From Maribacter sp. 1_MG-2023 (lineage in GTDB: Bacteria; Bacteroidota; Bacteroidia; Flavobacteriales; Flavobacteriaceae): 64,000 nt of DNA. The stretch covers positions 62,001 through 126,000 of the forward strand of contig NZ_JAUOPN010000006.1 in NCBI RefSeq assembly GCF_030547005.1, given 5' to 3'. Made by a program: the position numbers and the translations under genes. Within the stretch, counting starts at the first letter, position 1. The number at the start of each line of letters is the position of its first letter. A model generated the notes under the pieces. It was not told where the DNA came from. It saw nothing but the letters and a program-made list of their open reading frames with translations, and did no database searches. This document shows positions 1 through 9,842 of this stretch, piece by piece.

Positions 1-496
1 TCCTATGGCAAATGACGTTCAAGGTGGTGCTACTACATACCAGAAATCATTGAAGTATATGGATTTCAATGAAGGCGATAGTATGATGGGCAAGCCTATT
101 GATTTTGTTTTCCTAGGAAGTTGTACAAATGGTCGTATAGAAGATTTTAGAGCTTTTGCCTCTATCGTAAAAGGCAGAAAAAAAGCTGACAATGTTACGG
201 CATGGTTAGTACCTGGATCTCATAAAGTTGAGGCTGCTATTAAAGATGAAGGAATTCTTGATATTTTGACCGAATCTGGTTTTGAACTTCGTGAGCCTGG
301 TTGTTCTGCTTGTTTGGCAATGAACGATGACAAAGTACCTGCTGGTAAATTAGCGGTAAGTACATCGAACAGAAACTTTGAAGGTAGACAAGGACCTGGT
401 TCAAGAACTTTATTAGCTAGTCCGTTAGTTGCTGCTGCAGCTGCCGTTACCGGTAAAGTAACTGACCCAAGAGAATTAATGGTAGAACTTGTGTAA
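1..496 (+). CDS. leuC: 3-isopropylmalate dehydratase large subunit (partial, C-terminal part)
   Basis: This is the C-terminal part of LeuC; the frame is open to the window edge, so the gene starts upstream. LeuC and LeuD together isomerise 2-isopropylmalate to 3-isopropylmalate in cytoplasmic leucine synthesis. The visible part has the three cysteines that hold the [4Fe-4S] cluster in this family: one in FLGSCTNGR and two in [10 protein letters not shown]. The [10 protein letters not shown] segment is also typical of aconitase-family proteins. It is followed on the same strand by leuD 99 bp downstream, then a LeuA-family gene and leuB, so this is the standard leu operon. The identification is firm; only the 5' end is missing. 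Confidence 0.97.
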   Translation, partial: PMANDVQGGATTYQKSLKYMDFNEGDSMMGKPIDFVFLGSCTNGRIEDFRAFASIVKGRKKADNVTAWLVPGSHKVEAAIKDEGILDILTESGFELREPGCSACLAMNDDKVPAGKLAVSTSNRNFEGRQGPGSRTLLASPLVAAAAAVTGKVTDPRELMVELV

Positions 497-595
497 CAAG
501 TTTACCTTTCGCTATTAGCCCTTGGCTTTTAGCACAATAACAATTATAATAATACAAGCTAATGGCTAACACCCATGAGCAAAAAGCTATAAAAA

Positions 596-1192
596 ATGGC
601 ATACGATAAATTCGACATATTAACTTCAACTGCGGTTCCTTTACCTATAGAAAACGTAGATACAGATCAAATTATACCTGCACGATTTTTAAAGGCAACT
701 GAGCGTGTTGGATTTGGGGACAACCTATTTAGAGATTGGCGTTACAATCAAGACAATACTTTGAAAGAAGATTTTGTTTTGAACCAAGATAAGTTCAGTG
801 GTAAAATATTAGTAGGTGGTAAAAACTTTGGTTCGGGATCATCTCGTGAGCATGCTGCTTGGGCAGTTTATGATTACGGATTTAGATGTGTAGTTTCAAG
901 TTTCTTCGCAGATATCTTTAGAGGTAACTGTCTTAACATCGGTGTATTACCTGTACAGGTAAGTGCCGAATTTTTACAGAAAATCTTTGATGCTACAGAA
1001 GCAGACCCAACTACAGAGTTAGAGGTTAATCTAAAAGAGCAAAAAATCACTTTACTATCAACAGGCGAAAGTGAGTCTTTTGATATTAACGGCTACAAGA
1101 AAAACAACATGCTTAACGGTTTTGATGATATCGATTATTTATTGAACATCAAAAAAGATATTGAAACATTCGCAGAGAGTACTCCGCTATAA
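596..1192 (+). CDS. leuD: 3-isopropylmalate dehydratase small subunit
   Basis: LeuD is the swivel-domain partner of LeuC. The 198-residue length is normal for the family. Visible signatures are [13 protein letters not shown] near the N-terminus and the substrate-loop motif [13 protein letters not shown] around residues 79-91. The start at 596 is the first in-frame ATG and gives the usual [18 protein letters not shown]-terminus. It lies between leuC and the LeuA-family gene, all in the same orientation, and is probably on the same transcript. Confidence 0.97.
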   Translation: MAYDKFDILTSTAVPLPIENVDTDQIIPARFLKATERVGFGDNLFRDWRYNQDNTLKEDFVLNQDKFSGKILVGGKNFGSGSSREHAAWAVYDYGFRCVVSSFFADIFRGNCLNIGVLPVQVSAEFLQKIFDATEADPTTELEVNLKEQKITLLSTGESESFDINGYKKNNMLNGFDDIDYLLNIKKDIETFAESTPL

Positions 1193-1275
1193 ACTCATAT
1201 ATCAAAACAATACAAAGCATTTACGTTAACTAACCCAATGCCATTTTTCAAATCGAAAAATGGCATTTAGAACAC

Positions 1276-2793
1276 ATGAAAAAAAGAAAGTTAGAAATAA
1301 TGGATACCACCCTAAGGGATGGTGAACAAACTTCAGGCGTATCCTTTTCTGCATCAGAAAAACTGACCTTGGCAAAACTACTTTTAGAAGAACTGAAAGT
1401 AGACCGAATTGAAATCGCATCTGCTCGCGTTTCTGATGGAGAGCTTGAAGCTGTTCAGAAAATTACCGAATGGGCTGGTGAAAAAGGTTATTTAGAACGT
1501 GTAGAAGTACTAACTTTTGTAGATGGAGGTATTTCATTAGATTGGATGCAGAAATCTGGAGCGATTTCTCAAAATTTACTGACCAAAGGTTCCATGAACC
1601 ATTTAAAGTATCAGTTAAAGAAAACTCCCGAGCAACATTTTTCTGAAATCGCCGAAATTTTTAAACAAGCCACAGAAAGAGGTATTATCAATAATATCTA
1701 TTTGGAGGATTGGAGTAACGGAATGCGAAATTCAAAAGAATATGTTTTTGAGTTTCTAGATTTTCTATCCACTCAAAATGTAAAAAGAATATTACTGCCA
1801 GATACATTAGGTATTTTAACGCACACCGAAACATATGCGTATTTATCTGAAATAGTACAAAAGTATCCTAGTTTACATTTCGATTTCCACGGTCATAATG
1901 ATTATGATTTGGGTGTTGCTAATATTATGGAAGCTGTAAAAGCTGGCTGCCATGGTTTACACCTTACCGTAAACGGTATGGGCGAAAGAGCTGGTAACGC
2001 ACCTATGGCAAGTGCTGTAGCGGTTATCAATGATTTTTTGCCAGAAGTAGAAATTAGTGTAAACGAAACCTCTTTATATAAAGTAAGTAAGTTGGTATCT
2101 GCCTTTACAGGCTTTACCATACCGGCAAACAAGCCTATTGTTGGTGATAATGTGTTTACCCAAACTGCCGGTATACATGCCGATGGCGACAGCAAAAACA
2201 ATTTATATTTCAGTGATCTAATGCCAGAACGTTTTGGCAGAAAAAGAAAATATGCATTAGGTAAAATGTCTGGTAAAGCCAACATTCAAAAAAACCTGCA
2301 AGAACTTGGTTTAACCTTAAACAATGAGGAATTAAAAAAAGTTACTGCACGTATTATTGAATTAGGAGATAAAAAAGAACGTGTTACTAAAGATGACCTT
2401 CCTTTTATTATTTCTGATGTTTTGGATACTGCAGATTACAAACAAAGAGTTTTTGTAAAATCTTACGTATTAACACATGCTAAAGGCTTAATGCCTTCCA
2501 CTACCCTATCTGTAGAAGTAGATGGTAAAATATATGAAGCACATGCACAAGGAGACGGACAGTATGATGCTTTTATGAACGCTTTAAAAAAAGTATACAT
2601 TGCAAAGAAGAAAATACTCCCAAAATTAACTGATTATGCTGTTAGAATACCACCAGGTAGTACTTCCGATGCATTGTGCGAAACAGTTATCACTTGGGAA
2701 TTGGATGGAAAAGAATTTACGTCAAGAGGTTTAGATTCTGACCAAACGGTTAGTGCGATTAAAGCTACCGAAAAAATGTTGAATATAATTTAA
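1276..2793 (+). CDS. LeuA/CimA-family acyl-CoA condensing enzyme (2-isopropylmalate or citramalate synthase)
   Basis: This is a 505-residue enzyme of the DRE-TIM metallolyase family that condenses acetyl-CoA with a 2-oxo acid. The catalytic TTLRDGEQ motif is at residues 11-18. The metal-binding FHGHNDYDLGVAN segment and NGMGERAGNAP follow near residues 200-240. The last ~130 residues look like the LeuA dimer/regulatory domain that binds leucine or isoleucine. Its place between leuD and leuB argues for 2-isopropylmalate synthase. However, 'DGEQTSG' in place of the usual 'DGEQAPG', and the overall divergence from classical LeuA, leave (R)-citramalate synthase open. I therefore give no gene symbol. 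Confidence 0.88.
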   Translation: MKKRKLEIMDTTLRDGEQTSGVSFSASEKLTLAKLLLEELKVDRIEIASARVSDGELEAVQKITEWAGEKGYLERVEVLTFVDGGISLDWMQKSGAISQNLLTKGSMNHLKYQLKKTPEQHFSEIAEIFKQATERGIINNIYLEDWSNGMRNSKEYVFEFLDFLSTQNVKRILLPDTLGILTHTETYAYLSEIVQKYPSLHFDFHGHNDYDLGVANIMEAVKAGCHGLHLTVNGMGERAGNAPMASAVAVINDFLPEVEISVNETSLYKVSKLVSAFTGFTIPANKPIVGDNVFTQTAGIHADGDSKNNLYFSDLMPERFGRKRKYALGKMSGKANIQKNLQELGLTLNNEELKKVTARIIELGDKKERVTKDDLPFIISDVLDTADYKQRVFVKSYVLTHAKGLMPSTTLSVEVDGKIYEAHAQGDGQYDAFMNALKKVYIAKKKILPKLTDYAVRIPPGSTSDALCETVITWELDGKEFTSRGLDSDQTVSAIKATEKMLNII

Positions 2794-2849
2794 ACAGATT
2801 GCTTTACTACTTTTTATAAGTAGGTCTTAGCAACATACAAACACATCAA

Positions 2850-3905
2850 ATGAAATTAGATATTGCCTTATTGGCCGGTGATGGTATCGGTCCTGAAGTT
2901 ATTGATCAAGCAGTAAAAGTATGTGATGCCATTGCAAAAAAGTATGAGCACCATATTACTTGGAAACCTGCTCTTACAGGTGCAGCGGCCATTGATGCCG
3001 TTGGTGAGCCTTACCCAGATGAGACACATGAAATATGTGCAAATGCGGATGCAGTTCTTTTTGGCGCTATAGGCCACCCACGTTTTGATAATGACCCTTC
3101 TGCAAAAGTTCGTCCAGAGCAAGGGTTATTGAAGATGAGACAGAAATTAGGTTTGTTTGCCAATGTTAGACCAACCTTTACTTTTCCTTCTCTAATCGAT
3201 AAATCTCCTTTAAAAAGAGAACGTATTGAAGGTACTGATTTAATAATCTTAAGAGAATTAACTGGTGGCATCTACTTTGGCGAACGAGGAAGAAAAGATG
3301 ACAGTAATACCGCCTTTGATACTATGACCTACCAACGTTTTGAAATCGAAAGATTAGCTAAAAAAGGTTTTGATTTCGCTATGAAGCGTTCTAAAAAATT
3401 ATGTTGTGTTGATAAAGCCAACGTATTGGAATCATCAAGACTTTGGAGAGAGACTGTACAGGCTATGGAAAAAGATTATCCAGAGGTGGAAGTTACTTAT
3501 GAATTCATTGATGCGGTTGCAATGCGCTTAATTCAATGGCCAAAAGGATATGATGTAATCATTACAGCAAACTTGTTCGGTGATATTTTAACTGATGAGG
3601 CATCTGTAATTGCAGGTTCTATGGGACTTATGCCTTCATCATCTGTAGGTAGTAAAGTATCTTTATACGAACCTATTCATGGTTCGTATCCACAAGCAGC
3701 TGGTAAAGACATCGCTAACCCGTTAGCTACCGTACTTTCTGCAGCTATGCTTTTTGAAGATATGAATATGACAGAAGAAGCTGAAGAAATTAGACGCGTA
3801 GTCAACAAATCATTAGCAGAAGGTTACGTAACCGAAGATCTTGCCGATGGTGGCAAAAGTTATAAAACAAGTGAAGTTGGCGATTGGTTAGCTAGCAACA
3901 TTTAA
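2850..3905 (+). CDS. leuB: 3-isopropylmalate dehydrogenase
   Basis: LeuB oxidatively decarboxylates 3-isopropylmalate to 2-oxoisocaproate using NAD+, the third specific step of leucine synthesis. The 351-residue length is typical. Visible are the N-terminal LLAGDGIGPEV, the substrate-binding RELTGGIYFGERG, the metal-site NLFGDILTDEAS and the NAD-binding EPIHGSYPQAAGK. It is the last gene of the leu block and is followed by a strong hairpin terminator. Confidence 0.97.
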   Translation: MKLDIALLAGDGIGPEVIDQAVKVCDAIAKKYEHHITWKPALTGAAAIDAVGEPYPDETHEICANADAVLFGAIGHPRFDNDPSAKVRPEQGLLKMRQKLGLFANVRPTFTFPSLIDKSPLKRERIEGTDLIILRELTGGIYFGERGRKDDSNTAFDTMTYQRFEIERLAKKGFDFAMKRSKKLCCVDKANVLESSRLWRETVQAMEKDYPEVEVTYEFIDAVAMRLIQWPKGYDVIITANLFGDILTDEASVIAGSMGLMPSSSVGSKVSLYEPIHGSYPQAAGKDIANPLATVLSAAMLFEDMNMTEEAEEIRRVVNKSLAEGYVTEDLADGGKSYKTSEVGDWLASNI

Positions 3906-3921
3906 GAAATACACTATAAAT

Positions 3922-3956
3922 AAAAATCCCTTTAATCTTTGATTAAAGGGATTTTT
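3922..3956. terminator. Bidirectional rho-independent terminator between leuB and the serine hydrolase
   Basis: A perfect 16-bp stem (3922-3937 with 3941-3956) with a 3-base loop has an A-run on the left and a T-run on the right. It can therefore stop transcripts from both sides. It separates the rightward leu operon from the convergent leftward gene ending at 3980. Confidence 0.9.
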
Positions 3957-3979
3957 TATATCTGATAGCTACGGTTTAC

Positions 3980-5248
3980 TTAAATACTTGTAGCTATTGC
4001 AATTTCTTGTTCATAAATACTTTTAACAATCGCACGTAAATCAGGAATTACGGTTTTAACCAATTTCGATGGTCCGTTGATTAGTACACAAATACCTAAA
4101 TCCGAATCTGGAAAAAGTGCAATTTCATTTCTGTAGTTGTTAACACTACCACCATGATGCCAAATAGTTTCCTCAGGCGCATTCTCATTCTCTTTTACAG
4201 TGTGTATTCTCCAACCAAATCCATAACCTGAACTCACATGTCCTGGCCATTTTTGATAATATTTTCTATGACCATTTAATTCTACAAAAGGTTTAAATAC
4301 CTGAGCCATATCTTCTCTAGACATTACATCAGGATTATGACCTAATAAGAAACGCATCCACTTAGCCATATCTTCAGAGTTTGCATTGATACCACCGGCA
4401 GCAATAGCATTATAGTAGTTATCTCTTGGCAAAACTGTTCTCAATCGATGACCTCTTCTAATATGTGGTAGCGCAATATTTTCATTTTGCATTAATGTCT
4501 TATGATCCATAGACACAGAAGTCATACCCAAGGGTCTAAAGAATTTTTCTTCTAAAAGCATTTGAATATCTTTTCCTGTTGCTTTCAACATCACTTCTTG
4601 TGAAACAGAAAACATGGCATTTTGATAGCTATATTGAGAACCGGGCTCGGCTATCGGATTTATTTTATCGAATTTTTCGCTAATCGAAGACATGGTGTAA
4701 CCCGCCTCCACTAAATCTGTATAACTGTGGTATGGAGTTCCTGTAGTGTGAGAAAGTAAATGTGCTACTTCTATTTTTTGAGTATTCTGTTGATTACCAA
4801 AATGGAAATTTGGTAAATAATCTGCCACTTTATCATTTAGGTGTAATTTACCTTCGCTTTCTAAATTAGCAGCTAAAACACCGGTAAAGCCTTTTGAGAT
4901 AGAACCTAATCTAAATAAGGTTTCCTCGTCTACCGTTTCACTACCATTAGAACTTCGCTTACCATATCCATCGGATAAGATAACGGAATCACCGTTTACT
5001 ATACTTACACCTGCTCCTACGATATCACCAGCTGAAATAGCTTTATTGAAATAATCGGTTAAAGCATCTTTCAGTGCTTTTTGACGTATGTTATATAATT
5101 TGATTTCCCTTTTCTCCGCAAGAGTTTTTACGGCATTGGGGTTTGAAATAATAGCTTTAGAATGCTCTGGCTTAAATGAAGAAGCCGAAAGAACAAAAAG
5201 TAAAAGAACCATAATTATGGCTCCCAGAAATAGTTTGGTACGTGACAC
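3980..5248 (-). CDS. Secreted serine hydrolase, beta-lactamase/class C PBP-like family
   Basis: A 422-residue protein with an N-terminal hydrophobic export signal (residues ~5-24, no lipobox cysteine). It has the three active-site motifs of the class C beta-lactamase/esterase fold: SxxK at S116-K119 (GSISKG), YxN at Y208-N210 (SYQNAM), and a late HHGGSVNN in place of KTG. Members act as D-Ala peptidases, esterases or D-amino-acid hydrolases in the periplasm, and the substrate cannot be read from sequence. It is a single leftward gene between two hairpin terminators. It is unlikely to be a true beta-lactamase, since most proteins of this kind are not. Confidence 0.88.
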   Translation of the reverse strand: MSRTKLFLGAIIMVLLLFVLSASSFKPEHSKAIISNPNAVKTLAEKREIKLYNIRQKALKDALTDYFNKAISAGDIVGAGVSIVNGDSVILSDGYGKRSSNGSETVDEETLFRLGSISKGFTGVLAANLESEGKLHLNDKVADYLPNFHFGNQQNTQKIEVAHLLSHTTGTPYHSYTDLVEAGYTMSSISEKFDKINPIAEPGSQYSYQNAMFSVSQEVMLKATGKDIQMLLEEKFFRPLGMTSVSMDHKTLMQNENIALPHIRRGHRLRTVLPRDNYYNAIAAGGINANSEDMAKWMRFLLGHNPDVMSREDMAQVFKPFVELNGHRKYYQKWPGHVSSGYGFGWRIHTVKENENAPEETIWHHGGSVNNYRNEIALFPDSDLGICVLINGPSKLVKTVIPDLRAIVKSIYEQEIAIATSI

Positions 5249-5399
5249 AGCATTGTAAGTTTTGGTACTCTAACAACGTGATAAAATGGATAAAATTACC
5301 GATGAACTACATAAAATGAAAAATTTAACAATCAAACCAACTGAGTACAAGGCAAGAAAATAAATTGAAAATAAGCATGCGGCTGAATATTTAGACAAA

Positions 5400-5431
5400 A
5401 AAAAGGAACCCCATTTTGAAGTTCCTTTTTT
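5400..5431 (-). terminator. Terminator downstream of the MFS transporter gene
   Basis: An inverted repeat (5400-5409 with 5421-5430, GGAAC/GTTCC core) is flanked by A and T runs. It lies 20 bp past the stop of the leftward MFS gene. Confidence 0.75.
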
Positions 5432-5451
5432 AAAATTTATAAAAATAAAGA

Positions 5452-6651
5452 CTAACAGCTCATCGCCATTTTTCTATATTTAATTTCTTTTCTCTTTCTA
5501 GCTTTCAAAATAGCTACAGCGATTGCAACACCGGAAAAAGCTAAAATAGCGCCTACTAAACTAGAGTAAACAATTCCATACCCAAATGCTATTGGCAAGC
5601 CAGCTAAATAAGCCCCAGAAGCATTACCCATGTTAAACGCACTTTGGTTCATTGAAGAACCCAGCATTTCTGATCCTTTTGATGTTTTAATAATTGCCAT
5701 TTGAATAGGTGTGGCTACAGTAAATGAAATTGCTCCAATAACAAAAGTCAATACCATTAATAAATATGGGTTAGTTGCAATAACCATATTCAACAATAAA
5801 ATACCGCACATAACCGACAAGCTAATGATTACCGCTTTCAAGGGTGAGAATAACTCTGCCATCTTCGCACCTAAAAAATTACCAACTACCATACCTAAGC
5901 CAGCCAACATCATAGCGTAACCAACAAAATGGTTTGGCAAACCAGCGACATCTGTAATTAAAGGGGCTACGTAACTGTACCAAGCAAAGAATCCGCCTGT
6001 ACCTATAGTGGTCAGTGCAATTAATGCCCAAAGTTCAGTATTCTTTAATCCTTTAGAAACACTTACTTTCTCTTCGGTTTCGTCTACTTCAATTTTTGGC
6101 ATCCATAGGTAAATGCTTCCTAAAGCCAATAAACCAACAAAGCCTACTAGGTAGAAAGAAACACTCCAGCTGAACTGCTGCCCTAAATAAGTACCAATAG
6201 GCACTCCAATAACATTGGCTACAGTAAGACCGGAAAACATAATTGAAATAGCTTGCGCACCTTTGCCTTTTTTAGCCAATTTTGTAGCTACTACAGCACC
6301 GATACCAAAAAAAGCACCGTGCGGAATACCAGATAAAAATCTCATAAACAACAAACTGGTATAACCTGTGGCAAGTCCGGACAAGGTATTAAATACTGTA
6401 AACCATATCATTAATAAGAACAGCATTTTCTTAGGCGTAAGCTTAGAACCTAAGCCTGTTAATAATGGTGCACCTACTACAACGCCCAATGCATAAGCTG
6501 CAATAAAGTGACCTGCCTGCGGAATTGTTATTCCTAATGACCCAGAAACTTCTGTCAAAATTCCCATGATAACAAATTCGGTAAGTCCTATTCCAAAACC
6601 ACCGATGGCTAAAGCAAATAATGCTTTCTTATTTGATTTTATAGCATCCAT
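5452..6651 (-). CDS. MFS transporter, DHA1 (AraJ/PbuE-like) family
   Basis: A 399-residue protein with about twelve predicted membrane helices. The first begins ALFALAIGGFGIGLTEF, typical of the COG2814 efflux branch (AraJ, PbuE, chloramphenicol/arabinose/purine exporters). The cytoplasmic loop between helices 2 and 3 carries GSKLTPKKML, the usual position of the MFS G-x-x-x-D-R-x-G-R-K-like motif in a degenerate form. A basic tail (KARKRKEIKYRK) follows the last helix. It is transcribed alone leftward and has no neighbouring regulator, so the substrate is unknown. Confidence 0.88.
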   Translation of the reverse strand: MDAIKSNKKALFALAIGGFGIGLTEFVIMGILTEVSGSLGITIPQAGHFIAAYALGVVVGAPLLTGLGSKLTPKKMLFLLMIWFTVFNTLSGLATGYTSLLFMRFLSGIPHGAFFGIGAVVATKLAKKGKGAQAISIMFSGLTVANVIGVPIGTYLGQQFSWSVSFYLVGFVGLLALGSIYLWMPKIEVDETEEKVSVSKGLKNTELWALIALTTIGTGGFFAWYSYVAPLITDVAGLPNHFVGYAMMLAGLGMVVGNFLGAKMAELFSPLKAVIISLSVMCGILLLNMVIATNPYLLMVLTFVIGAISFTVATPIQMAIIKTSKGSEMLGSSMNQSAFNMGNASGAYLAGLPIAFGYGIVYSSLVGAILAFSGVAIAVAILKARKRKEIKYRKMAMSC

Positions 6652-6710
6652 AACTTATAAATTTTAAGTTTAACATATATACTATAGGTTCTCAATCAAT
6701 TTTAAAAAGA

Positions 6711-6718
6711 CAAAGTTA
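6711..6718 (-). promoter_or_regulatory. Candidate -7 element for the MFS gene
   Basis: The minus strand reads TAACTTTG, matching the Bacteroidota -7 consensus TAnnTTTG, about 60 bp upstream of the MFS start at 6651. No clear -33 partner is visible. Confidence 0.45.
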
Positions 6719-6903
6719 AAACCAATATCCCGGTTAAAACACGCATGAATTACCATATTTATGTTAATAATTAACCGTGTGAATTGGCAACATATATTCA
6801 GTTTTTACAATTCAGTATAGAAATTCTACAACTGAGAAAATCAATTTATTCAAACCTTCAATTACGATTCATATTTGTGATATCAATCAAAATATAATCA
6901 ACA

Positions 6904-9057
6904 ATGAAGACGCTATTATTCTTATTACTTACAGTTTTATGTTCCAATGCATTCTCACAATCAACCATTTCGGGCAAAATTATTGATCAACAAGGCTTGC
7001 CAATTATGGGAGCAAGTGTCTATCTAAAAGGTACTTATGACGGTACTGCTACCAGTGAAGATGGCACATTTACATTTGAAACAACCGCAACCGGCTTACA
7101 AACATTAATTGCGTCTTCCATTTCATTTGAGACTTATTCTAAAGCAGATGATGTCACGAAGCTCAATACCATAACCATAAAACTCAAAGATGATGTGAAT
7201 ACCCTAGATGCCGTAACTGTAAATGCCGGAACATTCAATGCTGGCGACAACGCTAAGGTTACCGCATTAAAACCTTTAGATATTGTAACCACAGCAGGAG
7301 CTTTAGGGGATTTTGTTGGCGCTTTGCAAACATTACCAGGAACATCAAATGTTGCCGAAGACGGAAGGTTATTCGTTAGAGGTGGTGGCGCAGAAGAAAC
7401 ACAAATTTTTGTAGACGGTATGCGTGTATTTACACCCTACTCCCCTTCTGCAAACAACATACCCACAAGAGGTAGGCTATCTCCATTTCTATTTAAAGGA
7501 ATTACATTTTCTACCGGAGGATATTCAGCTGAATACGGACAAGCCTTATCAAGTGTTTTACTTTTAAATAGTATAAACGAACCACAAGAAGAGAAAACTG
7601 AAATTTCTATTATGACCGTTGGCCTGGGACTTGGAAATACCCAAAAATGGAAGAAAAGTTCACTTAGCTTAAATACGTCCTACATTAATTTAGCTCCTTA
7701 TCAAAAACTGTATCCTGATAATAATGAATGGCATAAACCTGTAGAATCTGTAGGTGGTGAAGCGGTATATAGATATAAATTCAATAACGACGGACTTTTA
7801 AAAGTTTATGGAGCATACAGTTCGGTAGACTTTGATCTAACACAAGAAGACATTAATGTAGCTGATGGTATTCGTTTCGGACTTAAAAATAGAAATCTGT
7901 ACATCAACTCCTCTTACCAAGATTTCTTAGAAAAAGACTGGAGCATTGCAACAGGTATTAGTTTCGCCAATGACCGCTCTGAAATAAAATATAATAATTC
8001 TGACATCACAGATATTGAAAACTCGGCACATCTAAAAATCGCTTTTAAAAAGTTCTTTTCTAGTCGCTACAAATTGAACTTTGGGGCAGAATATTTCGCA
8101 ACAAACTTCACAGAGAACTTCGAAGATTCTAATTTTGAAGACGATTATGAATTTGATAATAATATATTCAGCAGCTTTGTAGAAACAGATATTTTCTTTT
8201 CGAAAAAACTTGCTACTAAGATTGGAATTAGAGGAGAATATTCTGAGTTATTGCAAGAGTTTAATATTTCACCAAGATTATCATTAGCATATAAAGCCGG
8301 CTCAAACTCTCAATTCTCATTGGCATATGGTGAGTTCTTTCAAAATCCGAAAAACGACTATTTAAAGTATAATTCTGATTTTACTGCCGAGAACACAACT
8401 CATTATATTGCAAACTATCAGTATGTAAAAAACAAACAGATTTTTAGAGCTGAAGCATACTACAAAAATTACGGAAATTTAGTAAAGTATGATACTCCGT
8501 TCGCATTGCCAACTTCTACATATAATAACTCTGGAAGTGGATTTGCAAAAGGATTGGATATTTTCTGGAGGGATAATAAATCAATCAAAAATACAGAGTA
8601 TTGGATGTCGTACTCTTACTTAGACACTGAAAGGGATTACCAGAATTACCCAACAAGTGCAACGCCTGATTTTGCATCAAAACACAATGCCTCTTTAGTA
8701 GTTAAACGCTGGATTGAAGATTGGAAAAGTCAAGTAGGTTTGAGTTATAATTATGCTTCTGGTCGCAGTTATACCGACCCTAACAAAGGAGGATTCTTAA
8801 CGGAACAAGCAAAAAGCTTCAATTCGTTGAATGCCAACTATGCTTACTTAATCAGTCCGCAGAAAATATTATATCTATCTGTGAGTAACGTATTAGGAAC
8901 TAAAAATGTAAACGGATATCAATACGCTGACCAAACCAATACAGATGGTTTATTTGACAGAAGAACCATTACCCCCGCTGCAGACCGCTTCTTTTTCATA
9001 GGTTTCTTTTGGACGATAAGTGACAATAAAGATGACAATCAACTAGATAACCTTTAA
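6904..9057 (+). CDS. TonB-dependent outer-membrane receptor with N-terminal carboxypeptidase-like domain
   Basis: A 717-residue outer-membrane receptor. A signal peptide (to about NAFSQ, residue 19) is followed by a CarbopepD-reg-like beta-sandwich (~20-105; STISGKIIDQQGLPIMGAS), a plug domain (~120-220; LFVRGGGAEETQIFVDGMR), then a beta-barrel. Receptors of this layout import large or scarce substrates using TonB energy. There is no SusD partner, so it is not a standard polysaccharide-utilisation pair. Its only partner is the small secreted gene 110 bp downstream. Substrate unknown. Confidence 0.9.
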   Translation: MKTLLFLLLTVLCSNAFSQSTISGKIIDQQGLPIMGASVYLKGTYDGTATSEDGTFTFETTATGLQTLIASSISFETYSKADDVTKLNTITIKLKDDVNTLDAVTVNAGTFNAGDNAKVTALKPLDIVTTAGALGDFVGALQTLPGTSNVAEDGRLFVRGGGAEETQIFVDGMRVFTPYSPSANNIPTRGRLSPFLFKGITFSTGGYSAEYGQALSSVLLLNSINEPQEEKTEISIMTVGLGLGNTQKWKKSSLSLNTSYINLAPYQKLYPDNNEWHKPVESVGGEAVYRYKFNNDGLLKVYGAYSSVDFDLTQEDINVADGIRFGLKNRNLYINSSYQDFLEKDWSIATGISFANDRSEIKYNNSDITDIENSAHLKIAFKKFFSSRYKLNFGAEYFATNFTENFEDSNFEDDYEFDNNIFSSFVETDIFFSKKLATKIGIRGEYSELLQEFNISPRLSLAYKAGSNSQFSLAYGEFFQNPKNDYLKYNSDFTAENTTHYIANYQYVKNKQIFRAEAYYKNYGNLVKYDTPFALPTSTYNNSGSGFAKGLDIFWRDNKSIKNTEYWMSYSYLDTERDYQNYPTSATPDFASKHNASLVVKRWIEDWKSQVGLSYNYASGRSYTDPNKGGFLTEQAKSFNSLNANYAYLISPQKILYLSVSNVLGTKNVNGYQYADQTNTDGLFDRRTITPAADRFFFIGFFWTISDNKDDNQLDNL

Positions 9058-9167
9058 AAATTACAATTCAATACAAAGAACCTACAACTCGGTCATCTAT
9101 TTTATCAAAAACAATGGAATAGAAAGATATTTGAATAACAATAAATAACATCAAAAAACTATACATT

Positions 9168-9806
9168 ATGAAATCACTTCTATTAATTGCCTCGTTCATT
9201 TTTACACTTAGCTTAACTTCGCAAACGCCTTATGAAAAAGGGATGAATGAGGCATTTGCCTTATGGGAGCAACAAAAGAATACAGAAGCCGTACAACTAT
9301 TTGAAAGAATAGCATCTGTAGAAACCGATAATTGGCTACCACCCTATTATGCCGGATTGATAGAAATAGTAAGCAGTTTTGGATTAAAAGACGAAGCGTT
9401 ATTAAATACAAAGCTGACAAGGGCGAAAGAATTTTTAGATAACGCCTCGGAAATATCAGAAAACAATCCTGAAATAATGATTACATATGCGCTATTGAAC
9501 ACAGCCTACATTGCTTTTGATGGTGCAAAATACGGTATGACTTTGTCTGGAGAGAATGTAGCTATCTATCAAAAGGCACTAACAATTGCACCAAGCAATC
9601 CAAGAGTACTATTAGGTAAGACTGAATGGGATATGGGCGCAGCTAAATTCTTCGATAAATCTATAGCACCCTATTGTGAAGATGTTGAACGTGCCATTGT
9701 ATTATTCAATGAAGAAGAACAAACGGTACCCTACTATCCATATTCCGGTTTAGAAAGAGCTAACGAGATCAGTGCTAATTGTAAAAAAGAAACCTCCCCT
9801 AATTAA
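9168..9806 (+). CDS. Secreted TPR-like protein of unknown function
   Basis: A 212-residue protein with a signal peptide (cleavage near SLTSQ, residue ~19). The rest is helical, with TPR-like segments such as NEAFALWEQQKNTEAVQLFERIA, and two aromatic/proline-rich stretches (NWLPPYYAG, TVPYYPYSG). No catalytic motif is visible. It follows the TonB receptor by 110 bp in the same direction and ends in a shared terminator, so the two probably form a transcription unit. It may act as a periplasmic adaptor of that receptor; this is inference from position only. Confidence 0.8.
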   Translation: MKSLLLIASFIFTLSLTSQTPYEKGMNEAFALWEQQKNTEAVQLFERIASVETDNWLPPYYAGLIEIVSSFGLKDEALLNTKLTRAKEFLDNASEISENNPEIMITYALLNTAYIAFDGAKYGMTLSGENVAIYQKALTIAPSNPRVLLGKTEWDMGAAKFFDKSIAPYCEDVERAIVLFNEEEQTVPYYPYSGLERANEISANCKKETSPN

Positions 9807-9821
9807 TAGGAGAGGTTTTTT
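9790..9821. terminator. Bidirectional terminator between the TPR gene and gapN
   Basis: An 11-bp stem with one mismatch (9790-9800 with ~9809-9819) is flanked by A-run and T-run. It overlaps the stop codon of the TPR gene and lies 22 bp from the end of the convergent gapN. Confidence 0.82.
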
Positions 9822-9842
9822 TATAGTCTAAGTTAAAGACCT

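Noticed and set aside
1902-2285. 127-codon open frame antisense to the LeuA/CimA gene
   Set aside because: It lies wholly inside a well-conserved gene on the other strand and has no recognisable domain or ribosome-binding site.
9168-9806. Secreted TPR-like protein as a SusD partner of the TonB receptor
   Set aside because: It is far too short (212 residues), lacks a lipobox and has no SusD motifs.
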